NCBI GenBank assembly: GCA_002298165.1
Contig: DBMI01000003.1
Span: 1 to 60,213, forward strand
Length of the DNA stretch: 60,213 bases
Direction: 5' to 3'
From: Desulfarculales bacterium UBA702
Lineage (GTDB): Bacteria > Desulfobacterota > Syntrophobacteria > Syntrophobacterales > Syntrophobacteraceae
Numbering within the stretch: the stretch's first letter is position 1; each line of letters starts with the position of its first letter. Positions 1-7,926 of the stretch are shown here, piece after piece. The translations under genes and the position numbers were made by a program. The notes below the pieces were generated by a model that was given only the letters and a program-made list of their open reading frames with translations, had not been told where the DNA came from and did no database searches.

Positions 1-232
1 ATCTTCCAGGCTCTTTCCCATTTTTTGAGCTGCTTTTCACGGGTAATGGCAGATTCAGCAGTTTCGTGCGGTTCGAAATAAACGAGCATTTTAACGCCGT
101 ATTGTTGGTGAATCCTTCAACCACATCATCTTGGTGACGCCATACCCTTTGCACCAGATTGGATGTTACACCGACGTATATCGTACCGTTACGCCTGCTT
201 GCCATAATGTAGACAAAGAACTGTTTCGTCAC
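1..232 (-). pseudogene. GIY-YIG endonuclease family protein, frameshifted and cut by the window edge
   Basis: Read on the minus strand from a GTG at 232, the start gives FFVYIMAS, then GTIYVGVTSNLVQRVWRH and DDVVEGFT, which is the classic small GIY-YIG (UPF0213/YhbQ-like) N-terminus. After the codons for TNN the frame breaks at about 100-104. The remaining family sequence, with YGVKMLVYFEPHETAES and EKQLKKWERAWK, continues in the next frame, so one base (probably an A in a short run) is missing. The 3' end lies beyond base 1. These proteins are single-domain putative nucleases, often next to mobile DNA. A single sequencing error would restore the gene, so decay is likely but not proved. Confidence 0.75.
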
Positions 233-246
233 ACTTGGCCAGCCTT

Positions 247-275
247 CCTGGATTCCCGCCTTCGCGGGAATGACG
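247..275. repeat. REP-like palindrome
   Basis: The arms ATTCCCGC (252-259) and GCGGGAAT (264-271) flank the tetraloop CTTC and are followed by GACG. This matches the common dispersed intergenic palindrome (GGAATCCCGC...GCGGGAATGAC type) found in many proteobacterial genomes. It lies between the end of the liv operon and the GIY-YIG fragment, and could act as a bidirectional transcription stop or mRNA-stabilising hairpin. A very degenerate relative may lie near 60078-60110. Confidence 0.65.
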
Positions 276-362
276 TTATTGACCATTCCGCCTTCGGGTG
301 CAATATCCCGGTACGCGTTTCCCGGAAGACCCAAATTCTGCAGCCCTGATTCGTGGTGCAAA

Positions 363-1049
363 TTACCTCGCTCTTATAGAATCGCTTATCTGTTTCTTGA
401 TCTCTGCAGGGGAGCCTGTTGCCACGATTTGCCCCTTCTCCAGCCATATTATTCTGTCCGCATACATACCAGCCTTGTCGAGACTTGATTCAGCGCATAG
501 GATGTCTTTGCCTTCCGCCTTTATTTTCGTCACGATTTCGGAGATCTTGATCATCATTGACCTTGCGAGGCCTTCCAGCACTTCGTCAAATAACAGGACA
601 TTCGGAGAAGTAGCGATAGCCCTGGCAATACTGACCAGTTTCTGCTGCCCTCCACTCAGCAGCTTGCTCTTCCTGTTGTAGAGCGAAGCCAGTTCCGGCA
701 GCAGTTCATCAATATTCATCTCTTTTCTTCCGGAGGCTTTGACGCCAATCTTTGCGACTTCTATATTTTCTCTGACAGTCATCTCCTTAAAGAGCTTCCT
801 GTCCTCGGGAACATAGCCGATTCCACTCTCCAGCCGCTTATGGAGTGGTATGGGTATTACATCTTTCCCATCCAGCAATATTTGACCGGAATCCACATGG
901 ACAATCCCCGCAACAGCTCTGAGCACGGTGGATTTGCCGGCGCCGTTCCGACCGCAAAGGCAGACGACTTCACCCGAAACCTTCATGGAAAGTTCCCTGA
1001 CAGCTTTTTCAGTCCCGTAGAAAACCGTTAGATCCTTTATTTCAAGCAA
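363..1049 (-). CDS. livF: Branched-chain amino-acid/amide ABC transporter ATP-binding protein LivF
   Basis: This 228-residue ATPase has Walker A GRNGAGKST at about residues 33-41, the signature LSGGQ at 131-135 and Walker B VLLFDE at 151-156, the usual size for LivF. It hydrolyses ATP on the cytoplasmic face of the Liv transporter as the partner of LivG. The start is a TTG placed directly after the livG TAA (TAATTG), so the two are translationally coupled. The Walker B aspartate-glutamate is followed by VLEGLA, an atypical D-loop. It is the last gene of the operon, and no gene follows on this strand until the GIY-YIG fragment. Confidence 0.93.
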   Translation of the reverse strand: MLEIKDLTVFYGTEKAVRELSMKVSGEVVCLCGRNGAGKSTVLRAVAGIVHVDSGQILLDGKDVIPIPLHKRLESGIGYVPEDRKLFKEMTVRENIEVAKIGVKASGRKEMNIDELLPELASLYNRKSKLLSGGQQKLVSIARAIATSPNVLLFDEVLEGLARSMMIKISEIVTKIKAEGKDILCAESSLDKAGMYADRIIWLEKGQIVATGSPAEIKKQISDSIRAR

Positions 1050-1820
1050 TTAGAATCCTTTCCCAACAAGGATTTCAATGACCTTTTCCTGGCTGAACAC
1101 GTGATCCGGGGTTCCTCTGGCTATGAACTCCCCATCGCACATTACAATTGTCTCTTTTGACAGTTCCTTTACGAGATGAAGATCATGTTCCACGATTATG
1201 GCAGCGAGATTATTCGCCTCTATTTGATTCATCAAAAGATCCATGATCTTGTACTTTTCTTCCTCCCCTACACCGCTTGTTGGTTCATCGACCAACAATA
1301 TCTTTGGTTTCATTGCAAAGCACATTGCAATGTCGATGACCTTTTTATAGCCGTGTCCCAAATTCCTGACGAAGGCATCCCTTACGCCGGTAAGATCGAA
1401 CAGCTCAATCAATGCGCCGGTTCTTTCATTTATCTCATTCTCGTCTTCGATGTCTTTGAAAAGAGAATAATGCTTTCCGGCGGAAGAAAAGCAGGCAGTT
1501 CTAACATTATCGAAGACGGTCATGTCATCGAATACGTGTTCCAGTTGGAAAGTCTTGACGATGCCTCGCTTAGCCCTTTGATCGGGTGGGACTCCGGTGA
1601 TTTTTTCGCCCAGGAGCCTGATTTCTCCCCGGTCCGGCCTTATCAATCCCGTGAGCAGGTTCAATAAAGTAGTCTTGCCGGCTCCATTGGCGCCTACCAG
1701 CGTGAGCACTTGTCCCTGGGCAATCTCCAGAGAAATGTCATTAACGGGTTTCACTTCTCCGTAATATTTTCTCAGCTTGTCCGCCGTAATCAGGAGCGGC
1801 TTTTGTTCGTTATTTGACAT
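1050..1820 (-). CDS. livG: Branched-chain amino-acid/amide ABC transporter ATP-binding protein LivG
   Basis: This is the second ATPase of the transporter, about 256 residues from the ATG at 1820. It shows Walker A GANGAGKTT and Walker B ILLVDEPTSGV. The signature loop reads LGHGYKK instead of the usual LSxGQ, which is a noticeable deviation and may mean the two ATP sites are unequal. The reading frame stays open to 1886 inside livM, but the ATG at 1820 is preceded by AGGAAAG and lies after the livM stop, so I prefer it. It has livM upstream and livF immediately downstream. Confidence 0.92.
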   Translation of the reverse strand: MSNNEQKPLLITADKLRKYYGEVKPVNDISLEIAQGQVLTLVGANGAGKTTLLNLLTGLIRPDRGEIRLLGEKITGVPPDQRAKRGIVKTFQLEHVFDDMTVFDNVRTACFSSAGKHYSLFKDIEDENEINERTGALIELFDLTGVRDAFVRNLGHGYKKVIDIAMCFAMKPKILLVDEPTSGVGEEEKYKIMDLLMNQIEANNLAAIIVEHDLHLVKELSKETIVMCDGEFIARGTPDHVFSQEKVIEILVGKGF

Positions 1821-1848
1821 GCTAATGGGTGCTTTCCTGCGGTTTTGT

Positions 1849-2829
1849 TTATTTACATCTGATTTTGCTGAAAAGGGTCTGTACAATTCCGGTGACCCCT
1901 TTCTCGCCCACGGTTACGACAATGATCGCTATCGTTAATCCGATGATTATTTCCCAGAGGTTTGCAAACCAGGTGGATATGAAAAATTCCAGGTTTATGA
2001 AACCAAAGGCCCCGACAACCGGACCCGCAAAGGAAGTGACTCCTCCGATTATTGCCGATTGAACGAAATTGGCCCCGTATCCCCACTCAAATACCGATGG
2101 ACTCACATAATTATAGGAAAATGCAAGAAGAACTCCGGTGATTCCGGCATTTGCTCCCGCGATGGTGAATGCCAGCCGCTGCATTCTTTTCACTGGAATG
2201 CCGATCGATTCGGCTTTTTCGAGGTCTCCGGCAATCGCCCTTAGCTGGAGGGAAAACGATGAATTCAGGACGCGCAGCATCAGCACGATAATGCCAACCG
2301 AGACAATAAGGCAGAAGTAATAAAGGCCCATGTCACTCAGCGGTACCGTAAACAGGCTCGGGTTTTTTATGTGCGAGATGCCGTCACTGCCGCCCGTTAT
2401 TGTTCTGGCTTTGTAGACGAGCGACCAGAAAACCATTGTGACGGCTATACCCATTACGGCAAAGTAAAACCCCGTCCTTTTCATAATGAATATTCCCAGC
2501 ACGTAGGCGACAACTATGCTGACGACCAGGGCTAATGGGAGCAATATCATTAGTTCATTGGTGACGGAGTACTTTCCTGCCATAAACGCGGTAATGTAGC
2601 TGCCCAGGCCGATAAAGATCGATTGGCCGAAATGAACCTGGCGCAAAAGGCTGTAAAGAATATAGACTCCAAATACTGACGGGATCCATAACAGGCCTTT
2701 TTGCAGCAAGGTTCGTTGATAACCACTGATGAAAAAGGGGAGTACCACAACTATTGCCGTGAAAATCAGCGTTGTTATCCAGGTCCTTCTGCCTACTGAG
2801 GGGACGGTCATGCTGAGTGCAGTATTCAT
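1849..2829 (-). CDS. livM: Branched-chain amino-acid/amide ABC transporter permease LivM
   Basis: A polytopic membrane protein of about 326 residues with the LivM pattern: an N-terminal segment around WITTLIFTAIVVVLPFF, then helices and a cytoplasmic loop RAIAGDLEKAESIGIPVKRMQRLAFTI carrying the EAA-like ATPase contact. It pairs with LivH to form the translocation pore. An in-frame start at 2877 would overlap livH, so the ATG at 2829, after the livH stop at 2853, is the more economical choice. Neither start has a strong ribosome binding site. Confidence 0.9.
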   Translation of the reverse strand: MNTALSMTVPSVGRRTWITTLIFTAIVVVLPFFISGYQRTLLQKGLLWIPSVFGVYILYSLLRQVHFGQSIFIGLGSYITAFMAGKYSVTNELMILLPLALVVSIVVAYVLGIFIMKRTGFYFAVMGIAVTMVFWSLVYKARTITGGSDGISHIKNPSLFTVPLSDMGLYYFCLIVSVGIIVLMLRVLNSSFSLQLRAIAGDLEKAESIGIPVKRMQRLAFTIAGANAGITGVLLAFSYNYVSPSVFEWGYGANFVQSAIIGGVTSFAGPVVGAFGFINLEFFISTWFANLWEIIIGLTIAIIVVTVGEKGVTGIVQTLFSKIRCK

Positions 2830-2852
2830 CGCTTGGCTTTGCTCTTGATTGT

Positions 2853-3839
2853 TTAGTGTTTGAATTCCTTGCCCCATATTCCGTATGGCCTAACCACAAG
2901 TACCGCGGATGCAATAATGAACGGGATAGCCAGTTCGAATAACGGCATCTCGACTGCTGTGATTACTCTGGCGATACCAATTATGAAAGCGGTCAATACC
3001 GCCCCCCCGATGCTGCCGACCCCGCCTACTATTATGGTCAAGGCCGCCAGGAGAAGAGCATTCCCCTCGATACCGTATGAAGCTCCGGCTATTGGAGCGT
3101 ATAGTCCCCCGGCAATGGCCGCCAACATCCCGGAAATCGCGAAAGTGATAGCGGTAACGATGTTTTGGTTGACACCACACACCTGGGCCATGGTCCTGTC
3201 GCCATCGAGCGAAGTTGCACGAAACCGCAGCCCCCAGGCAGTCCTGAATAGGAAGTATGCCAGCGCAAGCATCAGTATCAGTGAGAACCCAAACATGAAA
3301 AAGTAGTAGTTGGGGACTATGTTTCCTAGCACCTCGCTTATCCCCATTTTTAAAAATGGAGCCGAGTAGGTCACCGGAGTGGTCCCCCATTGGATTTTGA
3401 TTATTCCGCTGAAGACCATCAGTAGTGAGGAAGTGGCTATCATCCGGTGCACGTCGGTTTTCAGGAAGCGTTCGAATGTGGCGTATACCACTATGGATAT
3501 TGCTGCTCCGAGCAGCCCTACCGCCAGTAATATGGCGATGAAAGATAGGAGTGAGAAATTCTGGCCCAGAAAATATGTGCCTACTGAGACAGTTACGTAT
3601 GCTCCTACCAGGTATATCCCGGCGAATGTGAGTGAGACTCGGCCGGAGATATAGAGGATAAAATTCAGGGAAAACGACAGCATAATGATATAGGATACCA
3701 TTGGCAGGGCATTGAATATGTATGACAGGAATGTGCTTAGCATCTGTTGACTTTCGAAGATATGACCGACTGGTGGTGTACCTTCCGGGACTACATTGAT
3801 AATTGTCTGTGCCATTGCGCCGGCACAGACAATTATCAC
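2853..3839 (-). CDS. livH: Branched-chain amino-acid/amide ABC transporter permease LivH
   Basis: A polytopic permease with the LivH hallmarks SLNFILYISGRVSLTFAG and GGVGSIGGAVLTAFIIG, and a transmembrane pattern of about eight helices. The frame opens with a GTG at 3839. In-frame ATG codons at 3815 and 3743 are alternatives, and the one at 3743 (MLSTFLSYIFNALPM) matches where LivH proteins usually begin. The first part of the frame overlaps a strong inverted repeat (3798-3837), so the true start may be internal. The gene follows livK after about 10 bp. Confidence 0.9.
   Translation of the reverse strand: MIIVCAGAMAQTIINVVPEGTPPVGHIFESQQMLSTFLSYIFNALPMVSYIIMLSFSLNFILYISGRVSLTFAGIYLVGAYVTVSVGTYFLGQNFSLLSFIAILLAVGLLGAAISIVVYATFERFLKTDVHRMIATSSLLMVFSGIIKIQWGTTPVTYSAPFLKMGISEVLGNIVPNYYFFMFGFSLILMLALAYFLFRTAWGLRFRATSLDGDRTMAQVCGVNQNIVTAITFAISGMLAAIAGGLYAPIAGASYGIEGNALLLAALTIIVGGVGSIGGAVLTAFIIGIARVITAVEMPLFELAIPFIIASAVLVVRPYGIWGKEFKH
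3798..3837 (-). terminator. Intercistronic hairpin between livK and livH
   Basis: This is a perfect 16-bp inverted repeat (arms 3798-3813 and 3822-3837, arm sequence GATAATTGTCTGTGCC on the plus strand) with an 8-base loop. It has no U-tract, so I read it as an attenuating or 3'-protecting stem-loop after the abundant binding-protein message, not a full terminator. It covers the GTG and first ATG candidates of livH, so it may also limit livH translation. Confidence 0.7.
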
Positions 3840-3849
3840 CTGATTACAG

Positions 3850-5145
3850 CTATTTCTGCACTTTATCCAACGTGTCGATGAACTGCTCGACAGTCATCCA
3901 CGGCGGCACGATTCTAAGGTAATCGGGCACCAGGATAAGATCCTTCATTACCCAGGTCTCTTTTTCTTTGTGAAGCCTGCCGACAGCCATGCCGGGAGCG
4001 GTAGACTGGTGATTGATCATGGACGATATCCCGTCTGGACCTACAACCGACAGTCCGTCCAGGGTTTTTGCGACCATTTCGAAAGTAGGATATTGACCGG
4101 TCAGGTCATAGGCTTTCTCATAGGCTTTCTTGAGGTAAAGAAGGCCGGTCAGCATGTGGATGTCCATGCCGTAGGTGGGTAAAACACCTGTTTTCTCAAC
4201 GATCATGGGCGTGAACTTGCTGTTTGGATACCCCAGTATATATGGGGGGAAGGTACCATTTCCAGCCCTGGTTTCAGCCAGAACGCCTTCTCTGGCCATC
4301 TCTCCCTTGGCGGTCCCGCTGAACACATCGAAAACCAGGGGCACTGCCTTGAATAATCCCATTGCCTCTGCCTGGTTGTGCCAAGCTACACCATCCGAGC
4401 CCCAGGAATACCCCACATAGACATCCGGCTTGTTCTGCATGACATTGGTGATGTAGGCAGCGAAGTTGGGACCGGCCTCCCCGAACGGGTGGAAGAAAGT
4501 GTATACAAATTTCACGTCGGGTTTAAACTTGCCCATGATTTCCTGGAAACGCTTAACGACGTCGTGGCCCCATTCATAATCAGGGGCGCCGATGGCAATC
4601 GTTTTTACATCAGGCTTATCTTTCAGCACTGCCGTCACATGCGCAATGGACTGCATTACGTCATCCGGCCCTATTCTGTAGACATATTTTGCATTGGGGA
4701 TAACTTTTGTGAAAAGGGCCATCGTGGTTGATTCGAGCAGAAGTGTCGGAATCTTCCATTGAGCTTCTACCTTGGGAGCTACGGCCAGGCCGCTGCTGGA
4801 GGAGAGGCAGCCCAGGATTGCCTCTACCTTGTCATCCTCGGTAAGTTTTCCAAACAGTTCGACGGCCGTTTGAGCATTTTTTTCGTCATATATAATTGGT
4901 TTTACCTGGCGTCCCAATATGCCGCCTTCGTACTTATTAATATATTCGGCGGCAAGTTCGGCGTTTATTCCAGCGTTAGGCGAGAGGGTGGCGGCAACCC
5001 CCGACAGTGGAACCACAAAACCAATTTTGATGGGATCTGTGGGAATCTTTGCTTTCTGGTCGGCCGCGCCGGCAACCATTGCTCCCATCATGAACACCGC
5101 GACCGTTAGACACACAATGAATGACCCGGCTCTTTTGACTAGCAT
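3850..5145 (-). CDS. livK: Periplasmic substrate-binding protein of the Liv-type transporter
   Basis: This 431-residue protein begins with a cleavable signal (MLVKRAGSFIVCLTVAVF..VAGAA), then DPIKIGFVVPLSGVAA, the type-I periplasmic binding fold of the LivJ/LivK (Peripla_BP_6) group. It captures the ligand in the periplasm and delivers it to LivHM. The ligand could be branched-chain amino acids, amides or urea and cannot be told from sequence. The ATG at 5145 is preceded by AAGGAGG at an ideal distance. It is first in the operon with a sigma70-like promoter about 300 bp upstream. Confidence 0.92.
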   Translation of the reverse strand: MLVKRAGSFIVCLTVAVFMMGAMVAGAADQKAKIPTDPIKIGFVVPLSGVAATLSPNAGINAELAAEYINKYEGGILGRQVKPIIYDEKNAQTAVELFGKLTEDDKVEAILGCLSSSSGLAVAPKVEAQWKIPTLLLESTTMALFTKVIPNAKYVYRIGPDDVMQSIAHVTAVLKDKPDVKTIAIGAPDYEWGHDVVKRFQEIMGKFKPDVKFVYTFFHPFGEAGPNFAAYITNVMQNKPDVYVGYSWGSDGVAWHNQAEAMGLFKAVPLVFDVFSGTAKGEMAREGVLAETRAGNGTFPPYILGYPNSKFTPMIVEKTGVLPTYGMDIHMLTGLLYLKKAYEKAYDLTGQYPTFEMVAKTLDGLSVVGPDGISSMINHQSTAPGMAVGRLHKEKETWVMKDLILVPDYLRIVPPWMTVEQFIDTLDKVQK

Positions 5146-5330
5146 CAATGTAGCCTCCTTCCATAAATTACCGATGAAGAGAATTCCGCTCCACTTCCCA
5201 GTTCAGCACCCCGCGGATTCCCGATACCAGTGCGACCGTGCCAGACTGCTTACGCCATGAGCCCGGATCAACTTAATATCGACTATTTCGGGAACGCCGC
5301 ACTGGACCCCCAATAGACTGACTGAATTTT

Positions 5331-5360
5331 GCGAATTGCATTATGAAGGCGCGAATTGCA
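5331..5360. repeat. Direct repeat GCGAATTGCA x2 in the livK leader
   Basis: GCGAATTGCA occurs at 5331-5340 and 5351-5360, exactly 20 bp (two helical turns) apart, between the predicted transcription start and the livK start codon. Such spacing suits a dimeric regulator bound on one DNA face. No function is shown. Confidence 0.45.
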
Positions 5361-5448
5361 AATTCTCCGGGCGTCGGCCGTTAAATCACCCTGCCGCTCC
5401 CCTAAAACCGAACTCACGCGTGAAATTGCTCTATCTTAGAATGATCCA

Positions 5449-5476
5449 ATCATAGAATGTTTGGATGAGTTGTCAA
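5449..5476 (-). promoter_or_regulatory. Sigma70-type promoter of the liv operon
   Basis: On the minus strand TTGACA (5471-5476) and TATGAT (5449-5454) are separated by 16 bp, a near-consensus -35/-10 pair pointing at livK. The predicted start near 5442 gives a leader of about 297 nt, long enough for post-initiation control. The rest of the stretch from here to 5719 holds no gene I can support. Confidence 0.65.
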
Positions 5477-5940
5477 CTTCAAAATAGTGCGGTTCGCCTG
5501 TTTCGGAATAGTTTTCTCGTGTAGTACCGAATCGCAAATCTGGGGAGGGAAGTATTGCCTGACTCAGTTTGCCTCATGCTCTTGGAAGCGCTGAGTTTAC
5601 CTGGAAGGTAGTTGAATAGAAAGGAGGCATGTCTCGGGACGGAGCCTTCGATCCTGGAAGTTATGGCGCGAGATTCCGGTCCACGTTGCAAAGCGTCTAA
5701 AGGGGAGAGGATTAGCAGACCCTTAAATAACTCGTCTAAAAACATTTTATTCAGTTATCTCTGAACGGACGTCGGTTTAATATTTAGAGCGGATTTTCAC
5801 ACACCCGACCTTTTTGGCCGGGTGGTGCGGGGGCACAGGTATGCGTTTCCCGTGGCAATCGGGATTCAGTTTAATGGTTCGAGAGGAGTAGCAAAGACAT
5901 TAATAGATGTGGTGAGAAAGAGAGGGTAAATTACAGGCTC

Positions 5941-6150
5941 TTATACGGCCCTGCTCTGCATCATCTCCTCTATTCTCATCTTGATAGAGTCGATTCTCTG
6001 CTCTGTAAAGGAAGCCCTGAAATCATTGCTGCTCTCATAGAAATGGTAGGTCCCCGTGGACAAATCCCGCCGGATCATACCAATGACGGATAAATTGTCC
6101 TTAACCACAATCTTGCGATAGGGAAACTGAGGGTCATGTTCGTAAATCAT
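5941..6150 (-). CDS. Hypothetical 69-residue protein, copy 1 of a tandem pair
   Basis: A small soluble, charged protein beginning MIYEHDPQFPYRKIVVKDN and ending EEMMQSRAV. I do not recognise the family. The first part looks like short beta strands (RKIVVKD, SVIGMIRRD, TYHFYES), followed by an amphipathic helix from about residue 48. There is no signal peptide or membrane segment. GAGGTG lies 9 bases before the ATG. It encodes exactly the same protein as the copy at 6524-6733 although the two genes differ at six synonymous sites, which is good evidence that it is translated and under purifying selection. The promoter is presumably in the conserved block 6218-6289. Confidence 0.75.
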   Translation of the reverse strand: MIYEHDPQFPYRKIVVKDNLSVIGMIRRDLSTGTYHFYESSNDFRASFTEQRIDSIKMRIEEMMQSRAV

Positions 6151-6217
6151 CTTGTTATCACCTCACCATTTTTAAGAAGTTGATTTGGACGAAATTTGAA
6201 TCATACTATAAGGTCAG

Positions 6218-6289
6218 TGCGGGGGAAATAACAGGGGGATTTTATGGAGTATGAATCAGGTACTCAGCATACCTAACGGCAACTATATC
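6218..6289. promoter_or_regulatory. 72-bp block identical in both duplicate units (also 6797-6868)
   Basis: Positions 6218-6289 and 6797-6868 are identical over 72 bp, better conserved than the coding regions beside them. The block sits upstream of each 69-codon gene and contains AGGTA..TACCT inverted arms around TGCTGAG (minus strand), a possible operator. On the plus strand it also holds a 10-codon frame (ATGGAGTATGAA...TAA) behind GGGGG. Which of these is the conserved function is unknown. Confidence 0.4.
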
Positions 6290-6523
6290 GAAGTAATTTC
6301 AACCCTTAAAGAACTCGTCTAAAGATATTTTATTCATTTCTCCCTGAACGGACGTAGGTTTAATATTCATGCGGATTTTCACACCCCCGGCCTTTTTGGC
6401 CGGGTGGTGCGGGGACGCAGGTATGCCGCGTTTCCCAAGCAATCGGGATTCAGTTTAATGGTTCGCGAAGAGTAGCAGGGAAATTAATAAATAGTTAGAA
6501 AAAGAAGGGTAAATTGCAGGCTC

Positions 6524-6733
6524 TTATACTGCCCTGCTCTGCATCATCTCCTCTATTCTCATCTTAATAGAGTCGATTCTCTGCTCTGTAAAGGAAGCCC
6601 TGAAATCGTTGCTGCTCTCATAGAAATGGTAGGTTCCCGTGGACAAGTCCCGCCGGATCATACCAATGACGGATAAGTTGTCCTTAACCACAATCTTGCG
6701 ATAGGGAAACTGAGGGTCATGTTCGTAAATCAT
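6524..6733 (-). CDS. Hypothetical 69-residue protein, copy 2 of a tandem pair
   Basis: The protein is identical to copy 1 (5941-6150), with six third-position differences, all synonymous. It has the same ribosome binding site arrangement (GAGGTG before ATG) and the same 72-bp upstream block (6797-6868). Function is unrecognised. Retaining two identical small proteins in separate transcription units suggests a dosage role, or gene conversion restricted to the coding part. Adjacent DNA on the right carries transposase debris, so the pair lies in a rearranged zone. Confidence 0.75.
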   Translation of the reverse strand: MIYEHDPQFPYRKIVVKDNLSVIGMIRRDLSTGTYHFYESSNDFRASFTEQRIDSIKMRIEEMMQSRAV

Positions 6734-6881
6734 CTTGGATCACCTCACCATTTTAGGTAATTGTTGGACGGAACTTGAATCGTAATATGAGGCCGATGCG
6801 GGGGAAATAACAGGGGGATTTTATGGAGTATGAATCAGGTACTCAGCATACCTAACGGCAACTATATCTAAGCAATTTCAA

Positions 6882-7404
6882 CCACTAGCCCGCAGCCTCC
6901 AGATTTTAGACATTGAGTACTTGATGCATTTTTTTCAGACTGCAGGGGAGCAGGGCCGCCAAGGTATCCGTGACCTTGCCAGTGGCGGTTTTAGCGCAGG
7001 TCCAGGATTATGATCCTGAGCCGGTCAAGTCCTCGGTACACCTTCATTTTGGCCGCGGCCGGAGAGATGGCAAGGATTTCTCCGTTGTCGAAACCAGGAC
7101 CATGCCCGATCATAAAGGCTGCCGGAAAATTTGCCTCTCACCGCGAACTCTGTCTCGGCTTCACAAAGAATGTTAGCCCGCGCTACTCATGAGCCCTGCT
7201 GAAAAACATCTTGAATGTGGCATCATGTGTCATGAGGATCGATTTTTCGGTATCCCGACTGGCTGAAAGGTCCTTGTCATCAGTCCGAATGGTTTTCTTT
7301 GCATTATCACCTCATGAATTTGTGCCAGATCGCCCGATTTTGGGCGCACCTGTAGTGCTCGCTTCTTCTAGTTTCATGGTGAGCAGAGTTGGTGTGAGAG
7401 GCCT
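6882..7404. other. Gene-poor stretch with decayed coding debris
   Basis: No intact gene is seen. On the minus strand roughly 7170-7000 reads, with one frame change, as ANILCEAETEFAVRGKF then MIGHGPGFDNGEILAISP and KMKVYRGLDRLRIIILDLR before a stop. This looks protein-like but I cannot assign it. It probably represents the broken tail of another gene next to the IS1380 remnant. Confidence 0.3.
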
Positions 7405-7775
7405 TTATGCGTCAACATCGGAGCGGCATTTGCCGGATGTTTTGGAGCGCGGTGGCAAACAGGCGTTGATAGGGATAGGACTAGGCATGGTAAAGAGGAT
7501 GCGCCCGGCGCTCTGGACCACCTGGCCAGCGATTTTGAGCAGTTTGAGCTTGAGGGTATCGACCGAGGCGCTCGCCAACTCGGTCCCGCGAGGCTGCGGC
7601 GCAGGTGCCACAGGGCGTGCAGCAGCAGCCGAAATTGATTGGCCTTAGATCGTGTGCAGCTCAGCCGGTCAGCTTTGAGATGAACTTTGAGTTCCTTGAT
7701 CCTGTTTTCGGCATCACCACGGCCGGTGTAGATGCCGTCATAAATCCCTGCGGCTGATTCGACGATGTTGGTCAC
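7405..7775 (-). pseudogene. IS1380-family transposase, C-terminal remnant
   Basis: The minus-strand reading contains YDGIYTGRGDAENRIKELK, LKADRLSCTRSKANQFRLLL and HALWHLRR, the conserved C-terminal block of IS1380-type DDE transposases (the RGDxENRIKE and NQFRLLL motifs). A frame change near 7595-7610 leads to GTELASASVDTLKLKLLKIAG, the next family motif. The N-terminal two thirds and both termini are absent. It is a dead fragment that marks past insertion and deletion beside the PEP-CTERM gene. Confidence 0.8.
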
Positions 7776-7783
7776 AGTATTAA

Positions 7784-7803
7784 GGGCAAAAAATCTTTTG
7801 CCC
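7784..7803. repeat. Palindrome GGGCAAAA-AATC-TTTTGCCC
   Basis: A perfect 8-bp inverted repeat with a 4-base loop (arms 7784-7791 and 7796-7803) between the transposase remnant and the PEP-CTERM gene. It may end transcription of the PEP-CTERM gene at 7927-8763 or be a dispersed repeat. It lacks a clear U-tract on the minus strand. Confidence 0.45.
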
Positions 7804-7926
7804 CTACAATGACAACACCTTTGGGCAGCCTTTCTACTTTGGCAATAACCCGACGGGATTTCTGCCAGGATCCGGCTCGGTGGTAAAAACTGGTAAAGAG
7901 TCTTTCAGAAAATCAGGATATGTATA

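Larger units (their letters stand above)
5720..6881. repeat. Tandem duplication, about 583-bp unit, two copies
   Basis: Unit 1 (5720-6302) and unit 2 (6303-6881) are direct neighbours and begin with the same CCCTTAAA/AACTCGTCTAAA sequence. Each contains a GGCC-palindrome (CCGGCCTTTTTGGCCGGG in unit 2, near 6389-6406), a 69-codon gene on the minus strand and an identical 72-bp block upstream of that gene. The flanks show many substitutions and small indels, so the duplication is not recent, yet the proteins are identical. Confidence 0.85.

Noticed and set aside
5479..5745. 88-codon minus-strand frame upstream of livK
   Set aside because: It overlaps the proposed liv promoter, starts in the duplicated unit, is not preserved in the second unit and has no ribosome site or recognisable motif.
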